NCBI GenBank assembly: GCA_021157445.1
Contig: JAGGWM010000011.1
Span: forward strand, 1-16,761
Origin: Thermococcus sp.
GTDB lineage: Archaea; Methanobacteriota_B; Thermococci; Thermococcales; Thermococcaceae
Direction: 5' to 3'
Length of the DNA: 16,761 nucleotides
Below, piece after piece: positions 6,862 to 16,761 of this stretch. The position numbers were made by a program, and so were the translations under genes. Every line of letters starts with the position of its first letter. The stretch's first letter is position 1. The notes under the pieces are model-generated. The model had not been told where the DNA came from, searched no databases, and was given only the letters and a program-made list of their open reading frames with translations.

Positions 6862-8064
6862 ATGAAACCCTGGAAATCCGTGATATTGAATACACTGGTC
6901 ATGACCGCAGGATTTGGAACTCTGAGCATGATGAGCGTTGCAAAACCGGACATAATCTCTCACTTTGGAATAAGTGCTGAGGCCTATGACCTTCAGCATG
7001 TAGCATATGTATTTGGTCTTTTTATAGCGTTCTTGCTTGGGCATACGAGACTTTATGAAGGAAGCTTCAAGAGAAGTGTTGCTATAGCTCTAAGCTTTGC
7101 TGCGATCCCCCAAGCTTTAATACCTTACGTAGGGAACTGGCATCTGGTTGTCTTTCTTAGGTTTATTCAGGGTTTCGTTGTGAGCTTAGTTCCTCTGTTC
7201 AGCACGCAAATAGCCAATTACTTTGTGGCAGAACGGCCGTTTGCTAAAGGTGTTATCCTTTCGGGTATATTCTGGGGAGGGGTTTTTGGCTCAATGAGCG
7301 CCAAATATCTGGTAAGTGCCTTTGGGTGGAAGATGGCTTTCTTAATAACGGTTGTTATAATGTACGTCGTTCTTTTGATGTGGTGGCTCTTTACAGAGGA
7401 CTTTGATATAATTCACAAGAAAGAAGGCGGAGAAAAAGTAAACATATGGAAGATGAAGTTTACCTGGGTGCTTGGATTTACTTTCTTCCCCGCGCTGTGG
7501 GTTATCTTCACAATAGTTGGTTTTTCATCCTCCTTAGGATACGAAGCCGGGTGGAGCAAAGATCAAGTGGCTACTTTAAGCACGAATCTCAACATATCAA
7601 AAGCCCTCTGGTCAATAGTTATGGGATTTGTTGGCTTCCAGCTTTCCAAGAAAAACCCAAGTCCAAGGGGTCTCTTTAAGGCCATCATTCAGGTTATGAT
7701 GCTCTCCTATGCAGTGGCGTTTATCGGATTGGGCATTTATTCCAAGGCAATGCTCGGGGGGAATTACTCGCTAGCATTAGCCTCGGTGTGGCTGATTGGT
7801 GCTCTCCAAGGCACTGGACCAGCGTTCTGGACTTCTGCACCTGCAACTTATCCAAAAAGCATTTATCCTAGGGCATCCTTTGCCCTGGGATTGATATCCA
7901 ACTCGGCAAATGCAATTGCTCCTTCTATAACAGAAGCCCTAGCAAGGCACAGCGAAGCATTAGCACTTGCAGAGCTTGCGTTTATGCCAATATTAGGAAT
8001 ATTGACTTTAATAGCAGTGTCGAGAATGAAGTTGCCGGTGGAGGAACTTGGGGATGAAACTTAA
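6862..8064 (+). CDS. MFS-family membrane transporter
   Basis: A 400-residue polytopic protein with about 12 hydrophobic segments in two halves joined by a charged loop near residues 180-200 (EDFDIIHKKEGGEKVNIWK), the major facilitator layout. The stretch RFIQGFVVSLVPLF resembles motif B in helix 4. The loop between helices 2 and 3 (GHTRLYEGSFKR) is a divergent motif A, lacking the usual GxxxDrxGrR. Substrate is unknown; exchange of organic anions or drug export are both possible. ATG 6862 has gaggtgg at 6850-6856, overlapping the previous stop. The gene after it begins inside its last codons. Confidence is high for the superfamily and low for any substrate. Confidence 0.82.
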   Translation: MKPWKSVILNTLVMTAGFGTLSMMSVAKPDIISHFGISAEAYDLQHVAYVFGLFIAFLLGHTRLYEGSFKRSVAIALSFAAIPQALIPYVGNWHLVVFLRFIQGFVVSLVPLFSTQIANYFVAERPFAKGVILSGIFWGGVFGSMSAKYLVSAFGWKMAFLITVVIMYVVLLMWWLFTEDFDIIHKKEGGEKVNIWKMKFTWVLGFTFFPALWVIFTIVGFSSSLGYEAGWSKDQVATLSTNLNISKALWSIVMGFVGFQLSKKNPSPRGLFKAIIQVMMLSYAVAFIGLGIYSKAMLGGNYSLALASVWLIGALQGTGPAFWTSAPATYPKSIYPRASFALGLISNSANAIAPSITEALARHSEALALAELAFMPILGILTLIAVSRMKLPVEELGDET

Positions 8065-8386
8065 GCCTGTTGTCTCTCTCTTCTTTTTCTTAATGGGAAC
8101 CTATTTTGCAGGAATGGGTGTGTTGAGTTCTAATGAAAGATCAACTTCAGTTGGGTTTTTTATAATTGCCTTAATCCACTTCTTTGTTTTATTGGGGATT
8201 CTGCTAAGCAAAGAGTTTGTTATTCAAATCGGAACATACATAACGCTTCTGGATCTTATTTTTGGTATACTGTGGGTGTTAGTAAGTTTTGAACCTGCAT
8301 CTGCCAGCCTGACGTTTTTAGCTGCAATTTCCCTTGTGCTGATAACCAGCGACGAATTTAAAAATGAGATAAAGTTTGGTTATTAG
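8054..8386 (+). CDS. small four-helix membrane protein of unknown function
   Basis: A 110-residue hydrophobic protein that I do not recognise. Four likely membrane segments lie at about 7-25, 33-52, 57-77 and 81-97, joined by short loops (SSNERST after helix 1, SFEPAS after helix 3), and a charged C-terminal tail ends EIKFGY. It starts inside the MFS gene (11-bp overlap, ATG at 8054; a TTG at 8048 is also in frame) and its TAG touches the GTG of the next gene. The overlaps show it is real and translated with the MFS transporter; it could be an accessory subunit, but that is a guess from position. Confidence 0.72.
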   Translation: MKLKPVVSLFFFLMGTYFAGMGVLSSNERSTSVGFFIIALIHFFVLLGILLSKEFVIQIGTYITLLDLIFGILWVLVSFEPASASLTFLAAISLVLITSDEFKNEIKFGY

Positions 8387-8394
8387 TGAGGGTA

Positions 8395-9639
8395 ATGAAA
8401 GGAAAAGGTTACATAACAAAGGTAAGTCCAGATGGTTATGGGGTGTTAAAACTCGAGAAGGAGATTTACATTCCTTACACTGTTATCGGAGATTTTGTGA
8501 AGGTTAAGAAAACATTTAGGAGGTTTGGACGTTTAATTGCAAGGGACTTTGAAATTCTTGAGGAATCTCCCCTGAGACAAAATCCCAAATGTCCACATTT
8601 CTCAAAATGCGGGGGCTGTTCTTGGCAGCATATAAAGTACAAAGAGCAGTTAAATCTTAAGAGGAGAATCTTCGAAGAGATAACCGGGATCGAGATTCCA
8701 ATAAAAGGTTCTCCCAAACTTTGGGGTTTCAGAAATACCAGCAATTTTATTGTTTCAACTGATGGTATCGGATTTAAGCAAAGGAACTCTCAAAGCATTG
8801 CTAACATTAGGCACTGTCCCGTTTTTTCCAACCGCACTTCGGAATTCATAAAGGCTTTAAAGGGCTTTGTGGATGAGGAAGGACTCTATCCTTGGGATCC
8901 GAGAAAGAAAAGAGGCGATATTCACTACCTTTCCATTAGGGAGGGGAAGTTCACTGGGGAGATCATGGTGAATGTAATTTCACACCATGAAGAAGTTCCG
9001 CAAAGCTTCTTGGATTATTTTGAGTTTGCAAATTCCCTTTATTGGAGCTTTAAAGAAGACCCAAGAGATGACCCCAGAGGCACGCCGAAACTTGTAGGTG
9101 GTTCACCCTTTATAAGGGAAAAAATTGAAGGGGTTATCTACCTGATACATCCAAACAGCTTTTTCCAGACAAATTCTTATGCTCTTCCTATCCTTTTAAG
9201 ATGGGTTTTAAATTTTGCTGAAGGAGGTAAGATTCTTGACCTCTATTCTGGTGTGGGAACTTTTGGAGTGTTTTTAGCAAAAGAAGGGTTTAAAGTTGAT
9301 GGGGTTGACGTGAATCCCTTCGCAGTCGATATGGCCAATAAAAATGCCGAGATAAATGGTGTAGATGCATCTTTTTTTGTAAAGGACGCTGAATCTTTCC
9401 CTGTGGGGGATTATGATACAGTTATTGTTGACCCACCGCGTAGAGGATTAAAAGAGGCTGTAAAAAGCCTAAAAAAGGAGAGACCGGAAAACATCGTTTA
9501 TGTCTCATGCAATCCTCAGGCATTTAGCAGAGATTATTCTCACCTGAGAGACATTTATAGAGTGGAGGATGCTATTTTAATTGATATGTTTCCGCATACT
9601 CCCCATGTAGAGGCTATTATAAAGCTCAAGCGACGTTAA
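8395..9639 (+). CDS. Fe-S m5U RNA methyltransferase, RumA/TrmA family
   Basis: A 414-residue SAM-dependent enzyme forming 5-methyluridine in RNA. Order of parts: TRAM-like beta domain (1-55), 4Fe-4S ligands Cys66, Cys72, Cys75 (CPHFSKCGGC) and Cys141, a central domain, then the Rossmann methyltransferase domain. There I see FFQTNSYA, SAM loop LDLYSGVGTFG, DPPRRGL, the catalytic cysteine in VSCNPQAF and the general-base region HTPHVE. Pyrococcus abyssi has two such enzymes, one for tRNA U54 (PAB0719) and one for 23S rRNA (PAB0760); I cannot tell which this is. The start is uncertain: GTG 8386 overlaps the previous stop, while ATG 8395 gives a TRAM-like MKGKGYITK start but leaves little room after gaggg. 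It converges with the aminotransferase remnant, overlapping by 14 bp. Confidence 0.9.
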   Translation: MKGKGYITKVSPDGYGVLKLEKEIYIPYTVIGDFVKVKKTFRRFGRLIARDFEILEESPLRQNPKCPHFSKCGGCSWQHIKYKEQLNLKRRIFEEITGIEIPIKGSPKLWGFRNTSNFIVSTDGIGFKQRNSQSIANIRHCPVFSNRTSEFIKALKGFVDEEGLYPWDPRKKRGDIHYLSIREGKFTGEIMVNVISHHEEVPQSFLDYFEFANSLYWSFKEDPRDDPRGTPKLVGGSPFIREKIEGVIYLIHPNSFFQTNSYALPILLRWVLNFAEGGKILDLYSGVGTFGVFLAKEGFKVDGVDVNPFAVDMANKNAEINGVDASFFVKDAESFPVGDYDTVIVDPPRRGLKEAVKSLKKERPENIVYVSCNPQAFSRDYSHLRDIYRVEDAILIDMFPHTPHVEAIIKLKRR

Positions 9640-10035
9640 TTTTCTTTATAAATTCCTCCGTACTTCTGGGGATTCTTACTCTGACGTAGCTGTTGTCAAG
9701 ATTCATAAATTCGCCACCAGGCACTGTTAAAATCCCTCTGCTGAGGAAATATTGATAAGTATTATCTCTTCCACCACAGAGGAATATTGGCGTAGATTTG
9801 TCGGTTTTTGCGATGTGAAAGTTTTTATTTAGTGCTCTCATGAGCTTCTCCTTGTTTTTCCTTGTTTGTTCCACAGTTTTTCTTAGAAAGTCTTTGTCTT
9901 CAAGAGCCTTTAACCACTTCAACCACTCTACTAGAGCATCCAAAAGGGTTGTACGCGAGGGAACAATCTAGGTATTCCCCTTTGGCAGGTCCTTTCCATA
10001 GTCTTTGCCCATGTTCTTAACGTTTTCAGGAGCAT
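9626..10035 (-). pseudogene. PLP aminotransferase remnant with internal deletion
   Basis: Both ends of one gene are present without the middle. A start-like ATG (10035) follows ggtgac. A shift is then needed at about 10018, after which 10016-9903 encodes a 38-residue N-terminal piece with KGEYLDCSLAYNPFG, the entry segment of HisC/CobD-like aminotransferases. In another frame, from about 9925 to a TGA at 9626, comes a C-terminal piece of about 100 residues: a helix with KDFLRKTVEQTRKNKEKL, then STPIFLCGG, GILTVPGG and the substrate-Arg strand SYVRVRIP. Intact members have about 340 residues, so some 200 are missing, including the cofactor lysine. A TTG at 9943 opens the C-terminal frame, but a short product would be inactive. 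The identity as a histidinol-phosphate or threonine-phosphate-type enzyme is by resemblance. Confidence 0.8.
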
Positions 10036-10056
10036 CTGTGTCACCAAAAATAAAAA

Positions 10057-10155
10057 TTAGGGGGTGGGAGCCTTTGAAAGCCTGCAAAGAGCCCATATCA
10101 GCGGCCCATAGACTATTAATACTACAAATAGGGCTATCATGTAGACCGCGTCCAT
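10057..10155 (-). CDS. MetS-like small subunit of NSS transporter
   Basis: A 32-codon gene that begins ATG at 10155, four bases after the transporter stop, with ggggtgat overlapping that stop as ribosome site. The peptide starts MDAVYMIALFVVLIVYG, one membrane helix of about 20 residues, and ends in a short basic tail CRLSKAPTP. This size, single helix and position fit the MetS family (methionine/alanine importer small subunit), described with the NSS symporter MetP in Corynebacterium and often found behind NSS genes. Function of the family is required for transport activity in the MetPS case. The call rests on position and shape, since so short a sequence carries little family signal. Confidence 0.72.
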   Translation of the reverse strand: MDAVYMIALFVVLIVYGPLIWALCRLSKAPTP

Positions 10156-10159
10156 TTGA

Positions 10160-11443
10160 TCACCCCAGCAGGAATTGTGAAATGTATATAACCGCTATCA
10201 CTATCGGGTACAGGAACTTCACCCACGGCTTCCAGAGCTCTGGCATCTCTATAAGGGCTCCTTTCTTGAGTTCCTCGTATGCCTTGTCCACTCCAAGTTT
10301 TATCAGGGCTAAAGCAGCTATCAAAGCTCCTAATGGACCTATGTAAACCGTCGAGATGTTGATTAGCCAGTCGAAGTAAGATGGGTTCACTGCAGAAGGT
10401 GCTCCTACTAAGAATGTTAAAAGTCCCAAAAGGATTGAAGCGTTTCTTCTGCTCATCTCAAGCTTTGTGATAGCCGAATCTACGTAAACTTCGAGCATTG
10501 AGACCGTTGAAGAGAGTCCAGCGAATATTAACAGAAGGAAGAACAATGCTCCAAAGAACATTCCCCCGGGCATTTTCTGAAAGACCATTGGCAATGTTAC
10601 AAATACCAAACCCGGACCGGCTGTAGGCTCAAGACCAAATGAAAAAACTGCAGGAAATATTAAAAATCCTGCTGTAACGGCCACTGCTGTATCTCCAAAA
10701 GCCGTTGCTACTGCCGATAATGGAATATCGTCTTCCTCTTTTAGGTAGCTCCCGTAAACTACCATCGTCGTTCCCAAGACGCTTAGAGAGAAGAACATCT
10801 GGGATAGGGCTATCATCCAGGTTTTTCCGCTCATCACTTTACTCCAGTTTGGGAGGAGGTAGAATTTTAGACCCTCATATGCGTTTGGCAATGTAACGCT
10901 CCTTATCGTTAATATCACCAAAAGCACAAACAAAGCAGGCATCATGACTTTATTGGCCCTTTCAATTCCCTTCTGGACTCCCATAGCTACTATAGCTACC
11001 GTTATTGCTATCATGATAAACTGCCATAAAATGGCCTCTTTGCTGAATGCTAAGCTGTCGAAGAATGCTCCCGGATTAACTCTTGTTAGTTCTCCGGTAA
11101 GGGATGTTATGAAGTATCTGAGTATCCAGCCAAGCACCAAGGAATAAAAGGCAAATATCATAACCATTATCCCATTCACAAGTATTCCAAGGTACTTTCC
11201 CCCTGGCAGTGTTTTGGCGAACGCTTCTATCGGCCCTCCTTTGGTAGCTCTTCCCAAAGTCCACTCCACTGTAAGTCCAACTACCCCCACCGCAAAAAGT
11301 AATACCAAGTATGGAAGAAGGAATGCTGCTCCACCGTAGAGACCTGCTCTCATTGGAAACATCCAAATGTTCCCCAGCCCTACTGCACTTCCTATAGCTG
11401 CTGCAACAAACCCTACTCTACTTCCCCAGGTTTCTCTTCCCAC
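10160..11443 (-). CDS. sodium-dependent NSS/SNF-family symporter
   Basis: A 427-residue LeuT-fold symporter, probably with 11 helices, that would import an amino acid with Na+. Helix 1 is GSAVGLGNIWMFP (18-30), including Asn25, equal to LeuT Asn27 of the Na1 site. Helix 6 is SQMFFSLSV (215-223), and the Na2 region FAGLSSTVS gives Ser311 and Ser312. Asp358 in YFDWL matches LeuT Asp404 of the outer gate, but its partner Arg30 is replaced by Met28; Arg32 sits four positions on, at the LeuT Gln34 place. The start is GTG 11443 with gggggtg about seven bases upstream. A MetS-like small subunit follows at once, arguing for a MetP-type two-component transporter. Substrate is unknown; hydrophobic amino acids or alanine/methionine are candidates. 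Confidence 0.88.
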   Translation of the reverse strand: MGRETWGSRVGFVAAAIGSAVGLGNIWMFPMRAGLYGGAAFLLPYLVLLFAVGVVGLTVEWTLGRATKGGPIEAFAKTLPGGKYLGILVNGIMVMIFAFYSLVLGWILRYFITSLTGELTRVNPGAFFDSLAFSKEAILWQFIMIAITVAIVAMGVQKGIERANKVMMPALFVLLVILTIRSVTLPNAYEGLKFYLLPNWSKVMSGKTWMIALSQMFFSLSVLGTTMVVYGSYLKEEDDIPLSAVATAFGDTAVAVTAGFLIFPAVFSFGLEPTAGPGLVFVTLPMVFQKMPGGMFFGALFFLLLIFAGLSSTVSMLEVYVDSAITKLEMSRRNASILLGLLTFLVGAPSAVNPSYFDWLINISTVYIGPLGALIAALALIKLGVDKAYEELKKGALIEMPELWKPWVKFLYPIVIAVIYISQFLLG

Positions 11444-11774
11444 AAACTACACCCCCAAAAAGTTTTATCGAATCAGCACCAAAAACAATCCCTACCTTGG
11501 ATTAACAATAGAATAGGGTTACCAGCCATATCCCCAAAAACACTCACTCCTGAACATCATAGGGCATCAACGCATTAAATGTTCTTCCATTATAAAAATT
11601 TTTTCCGGTTTTGTTAGTCATTATGCCAAAAGAGTTTGAAATTTGAAGAGAATTTTAGTCATCATTATGGAAGTATGCACTCGGAAGGGACAAATTTACC
11701 TATAAAAAGTTTTGGTTTTGTGGATTGTGCCATTTTAGGCGTTCAATTGCTGTTAAAAAGAATAGAAAAAGAAG
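11444..11774. other. 331-bp intergenic region between transporter and oxidoreductase
   Basis: AT-rich, with no convincing gene. The minus strand has a candidate promoter at 11587-11600 and the ribosome site of the transporter at its lower end. A 35-codon plus-strand ORF (11675-11782) has no ribosome site and runs into the oxidoreductase 3' end; I do not consider it a gene. C/D box motifs were looked for and no convincing set was found. Confidence 0.5.
11587..11600 (-). promoter_or_regulatory. candidate TATA promoter of the NSS transporter
   Basis: The minus strand reads aatttttataatgg after A-rich BRE-like bases. It would start RNA near 11570 and give a long leader of about 125 nt. A second weaker match, cgataaaact at 11461-11470, would leave almost no leader and conflict with the clear ribosome site, so the distal one is preferred. 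Confidence 0.35.
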
Positions 11775-13094
11775 TTATTTAAACTTTCTCAATGCCATTT
11801 CAGCTGCAACTGTAATAGGGTCTATTGTGGGACTTATTGGAGGAGCATAGGCAGTTTCTCCATAGGCTATATCTTCCACAGTGGCTCCTTTTTGAGCGGC
11901 AAAGCTTAGAGCCATTATTCTGCCCCACACTCTCTCTCCGCCGACTATTTGGCCTCCTATTAGCTTTCTATCTTCTTTCCTAAAGATCAGTTTCACAGTT
12001 ATTGGCTTTCCTCCAGGATAGTATTCCGGTTTTGTTGAACCCTTAAATTTGCCCACGACAACCTCAATCTCTTCTTTCTTTGCCCTCTCTTGAGTTATTC
12101 CAAACGTTCCAATTTCTAGGTCAAAGAGTTCAGTTATGGCGGTGTTGAAAACCGGTCTGAACTTTACATCTTTCCCAAAAACGTTTTCCGCTGCTACCTT
12201 TGCCATTCTAACTGCCGTGGTGCCCAGTTGGCTTAGAATTCTATTTCCTGTAACAGCATCGAAGACTTCGGCACAATCTCCGATGGCATATATATCAGGA
12301 TCGCTTGTTCTTAGGTATTCATCGACAACAATGCCTCTGTTAACCTCCAATCCAGCTTTACGCGCAAGATCAACATTAGCCCTTACACCGGTTGCCACGA
12401 GAACAAGGTCTGCTTTAATCTCTTCTTCCCCTATCTTAACCCCTTCCACTGGGTTTCCAAGGATTTCACTTACTGCAACACCGAATTTAAACTCTATTCC
12501 CTTTTCCTCAAGATAGGACTGGACTATTGAGGCAATGTCCTTATCCAGCATTGTTGGGAGCAAATGCTCAAGGAGTTCGACAACAACAACTTCCAGTCCA
12601 AGCTCTCTAAATGCCACCGCCCCCTCAAGCCCTATCAATCCCGCTCCAATTACAACTGCTTTTTTTGGTTTTCTCTCTTCAAGATATGCCTGGATTTTCT
12701 TTACGTCATCCATTGTCTTTAAGGTAAAAACTCCATCATTTTCCACGCCCTTTATCGGAGGGACAAATGCTTTAGAGCCAGTGGCGAGGATAAGCTTATC
12801 ATAAGGCACTTCTCCTTTATCCGTAATCACGACCTTTCTTTTCCTGTTGATCTCTTTTGCCTCAGTGTCCAGCATCATCTGAATTTTTTGCTTTTCGTAG
12901 AACTCATTCGGGAATACAATGATGTCTTCCAGCTTTGGAATCTTTCCGCTTAAGACAAAGGGCAGTGCACAGGGAGAATACTGCATTGTTTTTTCTTTCC
13001 CTATCACAATTATTTCCGCTTTTCTATCGAGCTTTCTTGCAAAGAGTGCAAAATTACTTCCAGCTGTTCCAGAACCAATAACTACTATTCTCAT
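11775..13094 (-). CDS. NAD(P)H oxidase / CoA-disulfide reductase-like flavoprotein
   Basis: A 440-residue two-dinucleotide-fold flavoprotein of the Nox/CoADR group. FAD loop VVIGSGTAGSN is at 4-14, the redox cysteine is Cys42 in QYSPCALPF, NAD(P)H loop VVIGAGLIGLEGA is in the middle, and the second FAD motif is YAIGDCAE. Thermococcales relatives oxidise NADH with O2, disulfides or, in the CoA-dependent NSR enzyme, elemental sulfur. This sequence is closest to the type annotated as NADH oxidase in Pyrococcus furiosus, rather than P. horikoshii CoADR, whose active-site segment differs (HAPCGIPY). The physiological acceptor is open. ATG 13094 is chosen because ggtga lies five bases upstream and the next residues are the start of the FAD strand; the reading frame stays open to 13154 but into the promoter. 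Confidence 0.9.
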   Translation of the reverse strand: MRIVVIGSGTAGSNFALFARKLDRKAEIIVIGKEKTMQYSPCALPFVLSGKIPKLEDIIVFPNEFYEKQKIQMMLDTEAKEINRKRKVVITDKGEVPYDKLILATGSKAFVPPIKGVENDGVFTLKTMDDVKKIQAYLEERKPKKAVVIGAGLIGLEGAVAFRELGLEVVVVELLEHLLPTMLDKDIASIVQSYLEEKGIEFKFGVAVSEILGNPVEGVKIGEEEIKADLVLVATGVRANVDLARKAGLEVNRGIVVDEYLRTSDPDIYAIGDCAEVFDAVTGNRILSQLGTTAVRMAKVAAENVFGKDVKFRPVFNTAITELFDLEIGTFGITQERAKKEEIEVVVGKFKGSTKPEYYPGGKPITVKLIFRKEDRKLIGGQIVGGERVWGRIMALSFAAQKGATVEDIAYGETAYAPPISPTIDPITVAAEMALRKFK

Positions 13095-13120
13095 GCTAAT
13101 CACCATATGATAAAAAGCTG

Positions 13121-13136
13121 AATAATATAAAAAAAT
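13121..13136 (-). promoter_or_regulatory. TATA promoter of the flavoprotein gene
   Basis: In the 49-bp gap after pyrH the minus strand reads ttttttatattatt, centred about 34 nt before the ATG at 13094. This suggests the flavoprotein is transcribed separately from pyrH with a leader of about ten bases. Confidence 0.5.
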
Positions 13137-13143
13137 TGCGAAC

Positions 13144-16379
<3,236 letters not shown>

Positions 16380-16422
16380 GTTATCACCCCATGAGTCCAT
16401 GCAAGTTTGTTACTCATTCGCG

Positions 16423-16441
16423 GTGATACATTATAAGGATT
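16423..16441 (-). promoter_or_regulatory. malP promoter: TATA box with adjacent TATCAC half-site
   Basis: On the minus strand atccttataatg (TATA, about 16430-16440) is followed directly by TATCAC (16428-16423). The consensus of the Thermococcales glycolytic motif bound by Tgr/TrmBL1 is TATCAC-N5-GTGATA; here the first half is exact but the second reads TGAGTA after six bases. The site is downstream of TATA, where the regulator represses sugar-use genes. Confidence 0.45.
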
Positions 16442-16469
16442 TTGGAGAAAATAAAAGCGACGGGAGAAC

Positions 16470-16666
16470 TCACCTCAAGACTTTTTTGGGTCTTCTTTTT
16501 GCTTCCTCTATGCTCTTGGATATTTCTAGTCCAGGAATTGAGAATATCTCCACTAGGGGTGGAACGTCTAAATTATGCTTCCTAAGAAGATCTTTTTGCA
16601 ACTAAAGGTTTCCCCGGTTAATTTCTTTTTAATTTTCTTCAAAACCTTTAAATGGAATGTTCTCAT
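16470..16666 (-). pseudogene. frameshifted small ORF of unknown function
   Basis: From ATG 16666 the minus strand encodes about 21 residues starting MRTFHLKVLKKIKKK, then falls out of frame. The adjacent frame continues from TTG 16601 for 43 residues (LQKDLLRKHNLDVPP, later SIPGLEISKSIEEAKRR) to a TGA at 16470. One inserted base near 16603 would join them into a 65-residue basic protein. The second part has a gene-like mix of amino acids and AGA/AGG arginines. I do not recognise the family. The ATG has no clear ribosome site. It may be a broken gene, a sequencing error, or two chance ORFs. Confidence 0.4.
16641..16655 (+). promoter_or_regulatory. BRE/TATA promoter for the gene entering at the right edge
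   Basis: aaaacctttaaatgg is a good BRE/TATA match centred near 16650. The predicted start around 16675-16680 coincides with the GTG at 16679, which would make the message leaderless. Confidence 0.45.
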
Positions 16667-16678
16667 ATTACCATTTTG

Positions 16679-16761
16679 GTGATCTCTATAGAATCCAAGA
16701 CAGTGCTCAATATAAGCAGGTTCATTGTTTTCCTTGGACTTGTAACGGCTCTCCTCTATCA
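16679..16761 (+). CDS. probable membrane protein, 5' end only
   Basis: An open frame from GTG 16679 (or TTG 16676) to the window edge gives 27 residues beginning MISIESKTVLNISRF and continuing into a hydrophobic run (IVFLGLVTALLY) that looks like a signal anchor or first membrane helix. The start is placed by the TATA element 25-30 nt upstream rather than by a ribosome site. Too little is present to name a family. Confidence 0.45.
   Translation, partial: MISIESKTVLNISRFIVFLGLVTALLY

Noticed and set aside
9626..9943. 105-codon minus-strand ORF as an independent small gene
   Set aside because: Its start is a TTG without ribosome site, it matches only the C-terminal part of an aminotransferase, and the N-terminal piece lies just upstream in another frame.
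11444..11570. Possible C/D box RNA (gatg, atgatg and a later ctga on the minus strand)
   Set aside because: The C-like and D-like boxes are imperfect and about 75 nt apart, with no proper internal boxes; typical Thermococcales C/D RNAs are shorter and have clean motifs.
11675..11782. 35-codon plus-strand ORF (MHSEGTNLPIKSF..., ends KRIEKEVI)
   Set aside because: It has no ribosome site or TATA box at proper distance, overlaps the 3' end of the flavoprotein gene on the other strand, and resembles nothing I know.

Overview
The window looks like chromosomal DNA of a hyperthermophilic euryarchaeon of the order Thermococcales, most likely a low-GC Thermococcus close to T. litoralis, T. sibiricus or T. 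barophilus. The reasons are an archaeal gene set (FtsZ2, KEOPS subunit Cgi121, archaeal FAD synthase RibL, an ATP-dependent RNA ligase of the Pab1020/Rnl3 family, archaeal UMP kinase, a T. litoralis-type maltodextrin phosphorylase), Thermococcales-style BRE/TATA boxes about 25 nt before expected transcript starts, GGTG(A) ribosome sites, AGA/AGG arginine codons and very short intergenic gaps.

Layout. 1-198 is the 3' end of a tRNA-binding (EMAP/MetRS-beta-like) protein. 352-1494 is the RNA ligase. 1544-3109 is a compact operon of a winged-helix DUF4443 protein, a PUA-domain RNA-binding protein and RibL. It converges on a minus-strand pair (3161-4620), ftsZ2 preceded by a small ribbon-helix-helix gene that resembles cdrS, the division regulator next to ftsZ2 in haloarchaea. 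A divergent promoter region separates that pair from cgi121 (4829-5251). From 5385 to 9639 a plus-strand run holds an aspartate-type aminotransferase, a half-size UPF0016/GDT1 transporter, an MFS transporter, a four-helix membrane protein and an Fe-S m5U RNA methyltransferase; from 6588 on the genes abut or overlap.

From 9626 to 16379 every gene is on the minus strand. Read in the direction of transcription these are malP (with its own promoter and a degenerate sugar-regulon-like site), pyrH, an NADH oxidase/CoA-disulfide-reductase-like flavoprotein, an NSS-family sodium symporter, a 32-residue MetS-like small subunit, and the wreck of a PLP aminotransferase that has kept only its two ends. 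The right edge holds a broken 65-codon minus-strand ORF and the probable start of a membrane-protein gene.

Most of the window is ordinary housekeeping sequence. I see no tRNA, rRNA, CRISPR array, insertion sequence or defence island. The parts worth a second look are the cdrS-ftsZ2 pair, the transporter with an altered gate plus its unlisted small subunit, the collapsed aminotransferase, the perfect palindrome before the RNA ligase, and the decayed small ORF upstream of malP.
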